Origin: an uncultured Clostridia bacterium
GTDB lineage: Bacteria; Bacillota; Clostridia; TANB77; CAG-508
DNA length: 36,308 nucleotides
NCBI GenBank assembly: GCA_948891265.1
Contig: CAQUBD010000018.1
Location: 1-36,308 of the forward strand
Reading direction: 5' to 3'
The notes under the pieces are model-generated. The model saw only the letters and a program-made list of their open reading frames with translations. It was not told the origin of the DNA and did not search any database. Positions 6,978-16,134 of this stretch are shown here, piece by piece. Position numbers and translations under genes: made by a program. Each line of letters starts with the position of its first letter. Within the stretch, counting starts at the first letter, position 1.

Positions 6978-8603
6978 CTACTTCCGAAATTGCCTTACCA
7001 TATAATTGTTTGATTTTAGTTCTGGTATATATCTCCTTCTATTAAATAATGTTTCTACATATCCTATCTCTTTTGCTTTTTCTATTGTATTATCCATAAA
7101 GTTTTTTATACCTTCATATTCTGCTAAATATTCATCTATATATTGTTTTGCCTTTTTCCTTGATATTCCTAATTGTTCTCCAAGTCCAAAATCACTTATT
7201 CCATATACTATTCCAAAGTTTACTGCTTTCGCATTACTTCTTTGTTCTTTTGTTACTTCTTCTATTGGTGTTTTAAATACTTTTGATGCTGCTTGTTTAT
7301 GGATATCTTGATTTTCTTTAAATGCTTGAACCATATGTGTATCTTCTGACATATGTGCTAATACTCTTAATTCTATTTGTGAATAATCTGCATCTATATA
7401 CACTTTTCCTTCTTCTGGTTTGAATATTTTTCTTACTTGCTTTCCAAGTTCAAATCTTGTTGGTATATTTTGTAGATTAGGCTCTGTTGAGCTTATTCTT
7501 CCTGTTGCTGTAATTGTTTGGTGGAAGAATGAATGTATTCTTTTTGTTTTAGGATTTATATATTGTTTTAGTCCTTCTACATATGTTGAATTTAATTTCA
7601 TTAATTGTCTGTAATCTAGTATTTCTGATATTATTGGGTCTTCTGATTTTAGCTTTTCTAGTACATCTACATCTGTTGAATATCCACTTTTAGTTTTCTT
7701 TACAACTGGCAATTTCATTTTTTCAAATAAAATTTCTCCTAATTGCTTTGTTGAATTTATATTGAATTCTTCTCCTGCCATCTCATATATAGTTTTTGTT
7801 TTTATTTCTAACTGTTCTTTTAATTTATTACCAAAGCTATTAAGTTCTTCTTCATCTGCATACATTCCATTCCATTGCATGTCTGCTAATACTGTTACTG
7901 TTGGCATATCTATATTATCAAATAAGTTTATAGCGCCTATTTCCTTTAATTGTTTGCTGGTTATTTCTTGCAACTTATAAATTAAATGTGCAAAGAATGT
8001 ATATTTCTGTTCATTTTTTTTATTTTCTTCGTTATTCTTTATATCAGAATTTGATAAACTTCCCTCTCCTAATGTATCAAATAGATTAATTTGTTCTGGC
8101 TTTTTATTTGTATCTTCTCCCAAAAATTCATTTACATCTATTTCTAAATATTGTTCTGCTAAGTTTTCTATTTTCAATTTGTTATTTGTTGGATTTAAAA
8201 TATATGCAGCTATTGATATATCAAACTTTATTCCTCTTAAATTAATTCCTTCTTGTTTTAATAATATATAAGTTTTACTTAAATCTATTCCTATTTTTGA
8301 TATTTCTTCATTTTCAAAAATTTCTTTTAATTCTTGAATCTTTCCATTTTCTTTTAATTTTATATAATATGCCTCATTATCTTTTTTATTAAAGATACCT
8401 ATTCCATCTATTTTTTCTTTTATGATTTTTTCTTCTTTTTCATCTTTGGAAGTACTTATACAAAAAATCATCTCTTTTTGCTCTTGTAAAAAGGCCTTAA
8501 CCTCTTCAGTAGACTTATTTTCGACTTTATATAATTTTTCTATTTCATTACCTGCTGACTTCTCACTTCCGCTCTCCACTATCAAACAAATTAAATCTTT
8601 CAA
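6978..8603 (-). pseudogene. polA: DNA polymerase I, middle piece (second frame)
   Basis: Covers the degenerate 3'-5' exonuclease-like domain and most of the polymerase domain. Motif A (IDADYSQIELRVLAHM) and motif B (RSNAKAVNFGIVYGI) are present, as is RRRYIPELKSNN near the end. The exonuclease-like part lacks the clear DEDD acidic set, as in Bacillus-type Pol I. The frame ends ...MVRQF-CGG-AAG-stop, just before the conserved AMNTPIQG. Its apparent start (8603) lies inside the first piece and has no ribosome site, so the piece is not an independent gene. It is joined to both neighbours by single-base shifts in the same direction. Confidence 0.85.
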
Positions 8604-9468
8604 TATATCTTTTGAAATTCAGTTCTTTAAATATATTCAATACTTGTGGCTTGTCCCATTCTTCTACCTTTAATTGTTCTAGGGTATCTTCAATTGGTAC
8701 TTCAGTATTTATCTCTCCTAATGTTCTTGAAAGATATGCTAATTCTTTATTTTGTTCTATCTTTTCCTTTTGTTTTCCTTTTAAATCTGACTCTCCTGCT
8801 TCTAATTTTTTATATAAGTTGTCTATTGTTTCATATTTTTGTATTAATGACAGTGCTGTTTTTTCTCCTATTCCTGGTACTCCTGGTATATTATCTGATG
8901 TATCTCCTTGCAATCCTTTTACTTCTATTAATTGTTTTGGTTCTATTCCATAAACCTCTTTTACTTTACTTCTATCAAATATTTCAGTTTCAGTCTTTCC
9001 TGCTTTTGTTCTAGGAATATGAATTTTAACATTATCTGTTGCTAATTGAAAAGTATCTCTATCTCCTGAAAGTATTATTACTTCTAGTCCCTTTTTCTCT
9101 CCATATCTTGATAATGTTCCTATTATATCATCACCTTCATATCCTTCTTTTTCAATTATATCAATATTCATTGCTTTTAAAACATCTTTAATAATAGGCA
9201 TTTGCTCTGCAAGTTCATCTGGCATTCCATGTCTATTTGCTTTGTATCCTTCATACATTTTATGCCTTGCTGTTGGTCCTTTTAAATCAAATGATACTCC
9301 TAAGTATTCTGGATTTTCATCTTCTATTAATTTAAATAGAATTGCTAAAAAACCATATATTGCATTTGTATATTTACCATCTTTTGTTGTTAGAGTTTTA
9401 CTTCCCATTATTCCATAAAAAGCTCTGTTCATTATACTATTTCCATCTATTAAAACTAGTTTTTTCAA
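8563..9468 (-). CDS. polA: DNA polymerase I, N-terminal 5'-3' exonuclease piece (first frame)
   Basis: Of 301 residues: MKKLVLIDGNSIMNRAFYG, YEGDDIIGTL, ILSGDRDTFQL and the helix-hairpin-helix GLQGDTSDNIPGVPGIGEKTA, a complete 5' nuclease domain. The start is TTG with GGGAGG six bases upstream; an extended -10 promoter lies at 9502-9510. The frame ends FDSGE-CGG-AAG-stop (CGG at 8571-8569), where the next domain continues in the +1 frame. Together the three pieces give about 890-900 residues, the normal Pol I length. As it stands this piece could still work alone as a 5' nuclease for Okazaki-fragment processing. Confidence 0.85.
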   Translation of the reverse strand: MKKLVLIDGNSIMNRAFYGIMGSKTLTTKDGKYTNAIYGFLAILFKLIEDENPEYLGVSFDLKGPTARHKMYEGYKANRHGMPDELAEQMPIIKDVLKAMNIDIIEKEGYEGDDIIGTLSRYGEKKGLEVIILSGDRDTFQLATDNVKIHIPRTKAGKTETEIFDRSKVKEVYGIEPKQLIEVKGLQGDTSDNIPGVPGIGEKTALSLIQKYETIDNLYKKLEAGESDLKGKQKEKIEQNKELAYLSRTLGEINTEVPIEDTLEQLKVEEWDKPQVLNIFKELNFKRYIERFNLFDSGERK

Positions 9469-9501
9469 GTTATTCCTCCCATTTTTTATTTATATACTTG
9501 T

Positions 9502-9510
9502 ATTATAACA
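9502..9510 (-). promoter_or_regulatory. extended -10 promoter of polA
   Basis: On the minus strand TGTTATAAT (9510-9502), an extended -10 box with a perfect TATAAT, 34 bases before the polA start. No good -35 hexamer, as expected for this class. Confidence 0.55.
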
Positions 9511-9567
9511 TTTTTAACTTAATATATCATATTTTAGAATATAAATCTATTATAATTTACAATTTTT

Positions 9568-9603
9568 TAAGAGCACCCCATAATATTATTTGGGATGCTC
9601 TTA
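9568..9603. terminator. stem-loop after the AAA+ gene
   Basis: TAAGAGCACCCCA (9568-9580) pairs with TGGGATGCTCTTA (9591-9603), 13 bp with one mismatch or wobble, starting 5 bases after the stop of the AAA+ gene. The T-rich side favours the plus direction, so termination on the minus strand is less sure. Confidence 0.5.
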
Positions 9604-9607
9604 TCTT

Positions 9608-10681
9608 TTATTCACATATCAATTCATATTTGGTATTATCTTCTGTAATTCCTTCTTTAATTCTCACCGTCTTCACTGTTTTTTCAGAATCATATATGTC
9701 ATACATCAAACCTCTAAATGAATACTTAACAATATTTTCAAGTTCTCTTGCTCCAGTGTTGTATCTTATCGCTTTTCCTGCTACTTCGTTATAAAAATTG
9801 GGATATGTTTCAAGTTTTATTCCCATCTTTTCTAATCCATTCATATACTTTAATAATACTGAATTTTTAGATTCCTTTAAAATTCGTATTAGTATATCTT
9901 CGTCCATTGGGTTAGTAACATGTATGCCATTTATTCTTCCTACAAGTTCTGGCGTAAATCCATATTCTATTAAATCTTCTTTCGTATAAACATTGCCCTC
10001 TGAAGACAATACTGGTGAACGACTAACGCTTTTTATAAATCCCAGTGACTTATCACCTAAACGATTTTTCTTTATTTCATCAAGTCCTGAACAAGCATCC
10101 ATCAGAAAGATTCTTAAATTACTAGTATCAAAAGGTAATGTTCTATTGTTTACCTCTATATTAATGGTTGCTCCAGATAGAATGGGAAGCAGCGAGTCTA
10201 TAACGCCTTCTCCACTTATATCTCTTCCATCATTATTTCCTCTACCCTTTGATGTTTTCTTTCCAATTTCATCAATTATCAGCATTCCGTTTTCGGCTTT
10301 TTCAAAGTCTCCTCCCGCATCTTTTACTAGATTTGTAAGCATTTGATTTACACTATCTCCTTTATATCCTTCTTGGGTATATTGTGTTGCATTTTCGATA
10401 GTATATGCCATTCCAAATTCTTTGCAAAAATTCTCCATTGTAAGAGTTTTTCCAGTTCCTGTTCCTCCAATAATTAACTCCACACATCTAACTCCCATAA
10501 ATATGGAATTATACATTGATGTCGCAATTGATTTTATTAATTCATCCTGTCCTACTACAGTCTCCTTAATACATTTTTCTAAGTCGCTTATCCGTGGATA
10601 ATCCTCTAATTTTTCAATCCTTTTTCCATTAAAAATTGACGTATCTGCAGTAATATTACTCATTTTGATCGGTGTATTCAT
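9608..10681 (-). CDS. orphan ClpX-like AAA+ ATPase
   Basis: Of 357 residues. Walker A GGTGTGKT (72-79), pore-loop motif GYKG (105-108), Walker B LIIDE (134-138), the ClpX signature DISGEGV (154-160), sensor I IFLMDA, FTPELVGRI and sensor II TGARELE are all visible. LGF (213-215) sits where ClpX has its ClpP-docking IGF loop. The N-terminal zinc-binding domain of normal ClpX (about 420 residues) is missing. It probably unfolds proteins with ATP, possibly for ClpP or alone. The gene stands by itself, uses codons rare in its neighbours (CCG, ACG, CGG, AGG), and has a promoter shared in design with hflKC (see 10737-10765). Foreign origin is likely. The substrate is unknown. Confidence 0.75.
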   Translation of the reverse strand: MNTPIKMSNITADTSIFNGKRIEKLEDYPRISDLEKCIKETVVGQDELIKSIATSMYNSIFMGVRCVELIIGGTGTGKTLTMENFCKEFGMAYTIENATQYTQEGYKGDSVNQMLTNLVKDAGGDFEKAENGMLIIDEIGKKTSKGRGNNDGRDISGEGVIDSLLPILSGATINIEVNNRTLPFDTSNLRIFLMDACSGLDEIKKNRLGDKSLGFIKSVSRSPVLSSEGNVYTKEDLIEYGFTPELVGRINGIHVTNPMDEDILIRILKESKNSVLLKYMNGLEKMGIKLETYPNFYNEVAGKAIRYNTGARELENIVKYSFRGLMYDIYDSEKTVKTVRIKEGITEDNTKYELICE

Positions 10682-10730
10682 ACTTTTTCCTCCTTATTTA
10701 AAAAGAAATATTAATAAACTACAATAAATT

Positions 10731-10765
10731 AGACATATTATATACCATTTTACATAATATGTCTA
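10731..10765 (-). promoter_or_regulatory. promoter with TTTACATAA-type operator, AAA+ gene
   Basis: On the minus strand TAGACA (10765-10760), 17 bases, TATAAT (10742-10737). The spacer holds ATTATGTAAAA, the reverse complement of the motif in the hflK promoter. An 11-bp perfect inverted repeat (10731-10741 and 10754-10764) covers the -10 and the -35 edge. This looks like a regulator-bound promoter, about 56-60 bases before the gene start. Confidence 0.65.
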
Positions 10766-10814
10766 TACTTTCATTAAAATCTTTGCAACTCTATCTCAAA
10801 TTTTGTTATATATA

Positions 10815-11465
10815 TTAACAATCCTTCATTAATTTTACTAATCTACTAGTTCCTAATCTTGTAGCTCCATTATTAACAAATTCATCAGCGTCTTCAAATG
10901 AAGATATTCCACCAGCAGCTTTTATTCCTTTATTTTTATCCATATGTTTGCTAAATAATTTTATATCCTCTTGTGTTGCACCTGCTGTAGAAAATCCTGT
11001 TGAAGTCTTTATATAATCAGCATTTGATTTTGAAACAATTTCACACATTTTTATTTTTTCATCTTCTGTTAATAAACATGTTTCTATTATTACTTTTAAT
11101 AATTTTCCATCACATGCTTTTTTTATTTCGTTTATTTCTGTTAATATTTCATCATACTTTTTATCTTTTAACATTCCAATATTTATAACCATATCTATTT
11201 CGTCAGCACCATTTTCTATTGCATCTTTTGTTTCAAATACTTTCGTTGCTGTTGTGTTATATCCATTAGGAAATCCTATTACTGTACATATTTTCATTTC
11301 ATCTTTTACATATTCTTTTGCCATTTTTACAAATGATGGGGGAATACATACTGATGCTGTTTTAAATTTTATTCCATCATCACAAATTTGCTTAATTTCC
11401 TCCCATGTTGATTGCTGTTTTAATAATGTATGGTCTACTTTTCCTAAAAGTGTATTCTTCTCCAT
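10815..11465 (-). CDS. deoC: deoxyribose-phosphate aldolase
   Basis: Of 216 residues, the usual size. It splits 2-deoxyribose-5-phosphate into glyceraldehyde-3-phosphate and acetaldehyde in deoxynucleoside breakdown. The Schiff-base lysine is K153 in YIKTSTGFSTAGAT. Other family marks are VDHTLLK at the start, KVIIETCLL (124-132) and KAAGGISS near the end. Ribosome site GGGAAAG before the ATG. No other deoxynucleoside genes (deoA, deoB, pdp) are near, so it acts as a single gene here. No clear terminator is seen before the AAA+ promoter. Confidence 0.92.
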   Translation of the reverse strand: MEKNTLLGKVDHTLLKQQSTWEEIKQICDDGIKFKTASVCIPPSFVKMAKEYVKDEMKICTVIGFPNGYNTTATKVFETKDAIENGADEIDMVINIGMLKDKKYDEILTEINEIKKACDGKLLKVIIETCLLTEDEKIKMCEIVSKSNADYIKTSTGFSTAGATQEDIKLFSKHMDKNKGIKAAGGISSFEDADEFVNNGATRLGTSRLVKLMKDC

Positions 11466-11531
11466 ATTAAATCACTTTCCCTTCTTTCTTATTTTCTTAA
11501 TTATACATTATCAATTATAAAAATACAATAA

Positions 11532-13025
11532 TCAATACATATATATATTCACATATAGTGTATCATTAATGCATTGATATTCGCTTTCTTTATTACTATG
11601 CCTCATATAATATTCTTTTTCTTCATTTGAAACTATATATGATTCTAAATTCCTTTTTGTATAAAAATTTATTACACCATCTGCAGCCCAACTTGTTCTT
11701 AATGCATTATGTGTAAATGATGTTTTGTTTTTTGTATTTGGATAATATGTTTTGTCTGTCTCTCCATATATTGGGACTTTAGCTATTTTAGTAACTTCTG
11801 TTTTCGAGTCTATTTCATATTGTTCTATATATCTCTGTATCTCTGCTACTTCTTGTCTTTCCAATCTGTTTACTTCTTTATGTTGTAGCATTATGCTTTC
11901 AATATTTGCCATGTTTATAATAAAAAATGATATTAGTGTTATGATTGATATTATTTTTAATTTGTTCTTTTTTTCAAAAATATCTGTTTCTACATATAAA
12001 AATATAAATATTATTCCAATTAATGCCCCTAATGCATTTCTTAATCTACCTGTATAGAAGCTTGTTAGGGTTAGTATATATGTTGTACAGCTACCTACTA
12101 TTGTTATAACTACTATTGCTAAATATTTATATATAAAGGCATTTTTACAACTTGCTTTTTTTAAATTATATATAATAGCAATAATTGTTAATATATCTAA
12201 ATATAATATTAATAAATTTTTTGGAAATAAATTACAAGTTTCTTGTAAAATATTTGGTAATGTATATAATATCACTTTTATATTATTAAATATATCTGCT
12301 ATATGTCCAAGTCTTGTTTGCTCCATCTGAAAAATATTACCTATTATTTTTACTGTTAATATATTTCCTATTACTGCTATTAAAGCCACAAGTCCACTCT
12401 CTATTAAATCAATTACTATTTGTTTTAAATTATTTTTATTTTTTAATATTGTAAATAATATTAAAAAAGCAAATAACATTCCTATTGTTCCTTGATAACA
12501 TATAACTCCTATAATTGTTAGAATTAAGCTTTTTAATTTATAATTTTCTTCTTTTTCTACTAACATATATGCTGAAATTATAAATAGCAATACACTCATT
12601 GCCATAACAATACTTTCAACAAAATACATATTTTCAAAATACATAAAATTGAATATTGTTATATAACTTAGAATTATTGTTATAACTTGTTGCATAATAT
12701 TTTGTGGTTTCTTATATTTTTGTATTATATTACTTAAAATAATTACTGTGATATTAGATATTATTAGTGCACAAAATAATGTTATAAAAACATATGCTTC
12801 AATTGGTATATTTGTCGCGTTTGCTATAAATCCTAATATTGCCATAAATATTCTTCCATCTTTTAAAGACCAATTTATTGCATAATTTTCATATCCTACA
12901 TTTGCTATATTGTATGTATCTGTTGCATAATGTCCTGTTAAAAATGGTATAAAAATTATGCATGTTAAACAAAATGTAATTATGAAAATTAATATATCTC
13001 TTTTGTTTATTTTCATATCTTTCAT
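11532..13025 (-). CDS. GtrII-type membrane glucosyltransferase
   Basis: Of 497 residues with roughly ten to eleven membrane segments and a hydrophilic C-terminal 110 residues. It carries the pattern of the glucosyltransferase GtrII family (PF14264): an early external loop GHYATDTYN, a later DGRIF, and further on FENMYFVESIVMA, CYQGTIG, NLFPKNLLI and YTGRLRNALGALIG. Such enzymes use polyprenyl-phosphate-linked sugars to decorate cell-surface polymers outside the membrane. It is a paralogue of the 13637-15148 protein, which shares all these motifs in order. The two genes flank queH. The acceptor polymer is not known; wecB and tagA nearby suggest a wall polymer. Confidence 0.75.
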   Translation of the reverse strand: MKDMKINKRDILIFIITFCLTCIIFIPFLTGHYATDTYNIANVGYENYAINWSLKDGRIFMAILGFIANATNIPIEAYVFITLFCALIISNITVIILSNIIQKYKKPQNIMQQVITIILSYITIFNFMYFENMYFVESIVMAMSVLLFIISAYMLVEKEENYKLKSLILTIIGVICYQGTIGMLFAFLILFTILKNKNNLKQIVIDLIESGLVALIAVIGNILTVKIIGNIFQMEQTRLGHIADIFNNIKVILYTLPNILQETCNLFPKNLLILYLDILTIIAIIYNLKKASCKNAFIYKYLAIVVITIVGSCTTYILTLTSFYTGRLRNALGALIGIIFIFLYVETDIFEKKNKLKIISIITLISFFIINMANIESIMLQHKEVNRLERQEVAEIQRYIEQYEIDSKTEVTKIAKVPIYGETDKTYYPNTKNKTSFTHNALRTSWAADGVINFYTKRNLESYIVSNEEKEYYMRHSNKESEYQCINDTLYVNIYMY

Positions 13026-13054
13026 ATTTATCTCTTTCTATTCTATTTTCTCAA

Positions 13055-13624
13055 TTATATAGTGTTCCTTATATTTTCCTTATCTTTTTCTATTTTTTTA
13101 CTATATCTATCCTCTTCACTAAACACACAACCACAATATTTCTGCATATATAGTCCTAATTCTCTAGCTTTTGCTTGTCCATCTCTAAAACCAATTCTAA
13201 AGTCTCTATATAAAAATTTAGTGTCATATTTTTCTGCCATTTCGTTGGCAATTTCTATTATTGCTTCATGATTTTGATATATACTTACTAGAAGAGTAGT
13301 TGTAAAAGCATCATAACCATGTTCTTTTGCATATTTTGCTGTTTGTTCTAAACGTACTCTATAGCAATAATTTTTGCATCTATTTTGTAAATCTCCTACC
13401 ACATTTTTACAAAATTCATCTAATCCATAGTCTTCTTCAAATATTGATTCAATCCCTATTTCTTTTGTGTATTCCTTTAAGCAGTCTCTTCTTGCTTTAT
13501 ATTCCATATATGGATGTATATTAGGATTATACCAATATACTGTTGGCTCAATTCCTTCTTTTCTTAAACTATCTATACAGTACACACTGCATGGTGCACA
13601 ACATGTATGCATTAATAACTTCAT
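13055..13624 (-). CDS. queH: epoxyqueuosine reductase QueH
   Basis: Of 189 residues. It performs the last step of queuosine synthesis, reducing epoxyqueuosine in tRNA. Family marks (DUF208/QueH): HTCCAPCSVY at the N-terminus, NPNIHPYMEYKARRD, RCKNYCYRVRLEQTA, and CGCVFSEEDRY near the C-terminus; these cysteines bind the iron-sulphur cluster and a further metal. All key cysteines are present. It lies between two glycosyltransferases in the same strand run, 29 bases before the next gene, which is probably just co-transcription. Other queuosine genes are not in this window. Confidence 0.92.
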   Translation of the reverse strand: MKLLMHTCCAPCSVYCIDSLRKEGIEPTVYWYNPNIHPYMEYKARRDCLKEYTKEIGIESIFEEDYGLDEFCKNVVGDLQNRCKNYCYRVRLEQTAKYAKEHGYDAFTTTLLVSIYQNHEAIIEIANEMAEKYDTKFLYRDFRIGFRDGQAKARELGLYMQKYCGCVFSEEDRYSKKIEKDKENIRNTI

Positions 13625-13636
13625 CTTTTTCTCCTT

Positions 13637-15148
13637 TTATAAAAATATTGCATAATACAGAATATTATCTATTATTACAAAATTGTTATCATATCCTTCT
13701 TTTCTTAATTCTACATATTTATTAAAATTCTCTTTATTCTCTAGTATTTTTAACCTTTGATCTTTAAAATTTCTTTTTGTATAAAAATTTATTGTACCAA
13801 TCGAAGACCATGAGCATGCCATTCCATTATATGTAACTACTGATTTATTACACATATATTTAAATAAGTTTTCTTCAGAATATATCTTAAAATATCTTGC
13901 TTCGGTAACTGTAATATTATTTTCTTTTTCATAATCTTTAATGTATTTTTCTAGATTTTCGCATTTTTCTTTTTCAATGTTATTTACTATCTTATGTTGA
14001 GTTATTAAATTTGATGTATTAACTAATGTAATAAGGGTATATATTACTAATATCGAAGTTAGCAATATTTTTGTATTTCCATTTCTAAAAAACATGTTAC
14101 TATTACAATATATGTACATAAATATTATGCCCATTAATGCACCTATTCCATTATGTATTCTACCAGTATTATATGCTCCTAAACTTATTATACACATTGC
14201 AATTGAGACTAATATTGTTAATATCAAAATTTCTTGCATTCCAATTAATAAACTTTCTTCTTTATTTTTCATTTCATAAATTAAAACAATTACATTAATA
14301 GCTATAATAAAAATTATTAGCAATGTTTTTGGAAATAGTCCACAACAGTTTATTATAATTTCATATACTACTTTTGTTGGAAAGTATTGCAATATATTCT
14401 TAGTATTCAATACTATATTACTTATTCCTTCTAACCTTCCTTGTTTAGTATTTAATAACATTGTTGTTAGATTAATTTGTATTATATTTAAAAGGAACGA
14501 AATTAACATTATTGTTAAAATTATTACTAAATCCTTTAATGTTTCTTTTTTGTTCGATTTATTTTTTATTATGCAAAATGCAAAACCATATATTAAAAAT
14601 AATCCTATTGTTCCTTGATATGCAAATGTTGCTATAATAGCTAATACCAACGCTTTTATATAATACCATTTTCTTTTTTGTATAATTTCTTTTACTGCTA
14701 ATGTATACATTAGTATGCTTATAGCCATTACTATGGATTCTATAAAATACATATTTTCTACATACATAAAATTAAAAATTGTAATATATGCTATTATTGT
14801 CACTATCATTTCTAAAAAAATACTATCTGACTTTTTCATATTTAAAATCATATTTTTTAATATAATAACAGCTATACATGATATTACCGCTGCAATTACT
14901 GTAAAAAGCATTACTAATATATTTATAGGAATATTTATAAAATCCGCTACAACATCTAATGCTCCCATAATAATTCTTCCATCTATAAAAGAATTATTAA
15001 GTGCATATAATTTATATCCCTTATTTATAACATTATATGTATCTGTTGCATAATGACCACTTATATAACCTTGATATATTATCATTGTGATAATAAATAT
15101 CATTATAAAAATCCATATATCTTTTTTATTTTTATTTATAAATTTCAT
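13637..15148 (-). CDS. GtrII-type membrane glucosyltransferase, second copy
   Basis: Of about 503 residues, many membrane segments and a hydrophilic C-terminal tail. It has the same motif order as the 11532-13025 protein: GHYATDTYN, DGRIIMG, VENMYFIESIVMA, AYQGTIG, GLFPKTLLI, NTGRIHNGIGALMGI, then WSSIGTINFYTKRNF at the end. Membrane-bound glucosyltransferase for a surface polymer is inferred from the GtrII family. I prefer the ATG at 15148 over the TTG at 15157; both lie inside the end of the upstream gene (stop at 15132), so the two are translationally coupled. The duplication of this gene around queH is old, since identity is only moderate. Confidence 0.75.
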   Translation of the reverse strand: MKFINKNKKDIWIFIMIFIITMIIYQGYISGHYATDTYNVINKGYKLYALNNSFIDGRIIMGALDVVADFINIPINILVMLFTVIAAVISCIAVIILKNMILNMKKSDSIFLEMIVTIIAYITIFNFMYVENMYFIESIVMAISILMYTLAVKEIIQKRKWYYIKALVLAIIATFAYQGTIGLFLIYGFAFCIIKNKSNKKETLKDLVIILTIMLISFLLNIIQINLTTMLLNTKQGRLEGISNIVLNTKNILQYFPTKVVYEIIINCCGLFPKTLLIIFIIAINVIVLIYEMKNKEESLLIGMQEILILTILVSIAMCIISLGAYNTGRIHNGIGALMGIIFMYIYCNSNMFFRNGNTKILLTSILVIYTLITLVNTSNLITQHKIVNNIEKEKCENLEKYIKDYEKENNITVTEARYFKIYSEENLFKYMCNKSVVTYNGMACSWSSIGTINFYTKRNFKDQRLKILENKENFNKYVELRKEGYDNNFVIIDNILYYAIFL

Positions 15149-16043
15149 ATGTTTCAATTTCCCCTGTTTTATCCAAATTATCTCTTATATATTGTGTTAC
15201 TTTTAATGGTGTTTGCCAATTGGCTTTTATATTTTTATTTCTAATTAAATAAATTTCATTCTCTTTTTTTTGTCTAATTTTTTGTATTTGCCCCTCTTCG
15301 CCTTCTTTACCAATGTTTCCTTTTAAAAACATATCATAATCTTTATTATATTTATCTAGTGGTATCATATATATTGCTGCTTCTGCATCTAAAATATATA
15401 CACTTTTTCCTTCTTTTTCTTTTGTTAAAATATAATTATCTATGCTATTTATTTTATCTGTTAGTTCTTCCCATACTTCAATATTTTTGTAATGTGGAAT
15501 TTTTATATTTTTTTCTATCTTAACATATTTATATATATTATTAACTCCTGTCGTTGTTATCCATACAAATATTCCTAGCCAAACCAATAATGATACTATT
15601 TTATATAATTTATATTTTTTTTCATAGTTTATTTTATTATATATTTTTTTGACTAATAAACATATTATATAAGCTAGACCAATTATCGCTATAAAACTAC
15701 CTATTAAGAAGTGTATTTTGTCTGATATTGGGTACATTACAACAATTATTGATAAACTATAAATAAATATTGTTAATATATTTTGTATTTCTTTATTTTC
15801 CTTTTTTACAAATTTTGAAATTATTAATATAATAGCCATTGTTACAATAGTCATTGGCACTAATATTGATAATATTCTTATTTCTATATTCTCATCTTGA
15901 AATAGTCCAAAATATGATATTTTATTTGTAAATGTACTTATTCCTAAAATTGCGTAATCTATAAAATCTAAAATTGCTCCTGAAATACTTAAGTATATCA
16001 CCAATATTATTACAGGTATTAATATTCCAATAATTCTAAGCAA
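15132..16043 (-). pseudogene. GT-C membrane glycosyltransferase, C-terminal piece
   Basis: The 303-residue C-terminal part of a protein whose N-terminal part lies at 16135-16644. Reading the second frame back upstream of 16043 gives an open stretch (GILAGIAICTKHSIGITLS, then VVLYKVLFIENKEQIK) up to about 16172, so the two pieces are one gene of about 500 residues broken by one extra base at a CGG codon (16173-16171). It holds six or seven membrane segments and a soluble end domain (YTLTKEKEGKSVYILDAEA type region). There is no ribosome site at 16043. See the N-terminal piece for function. Confidence 0.7.
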
Positions 16044-16134
16044 TATTTCTTTTATGTATTGTTTTATTTGTTCTTTATTTTCTATGAATAATACTTTGTA
16101 TAATACTACAATTGCAGAAAGTGTTATTCCAATA

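Noticed and set aside
6978..8603. -1 programmed frameshift in polA
   Set aside because: The shift needed is +1 at both sites and no slippery X-XXY-YYZ heptamer is present there.
9342..9794. Plus-strand leucine/tyrosine-rich protein over the polA start
   Set aside because: Mostly antisense to polA and the AAA+ gene; typical low-complexity shadow frame.
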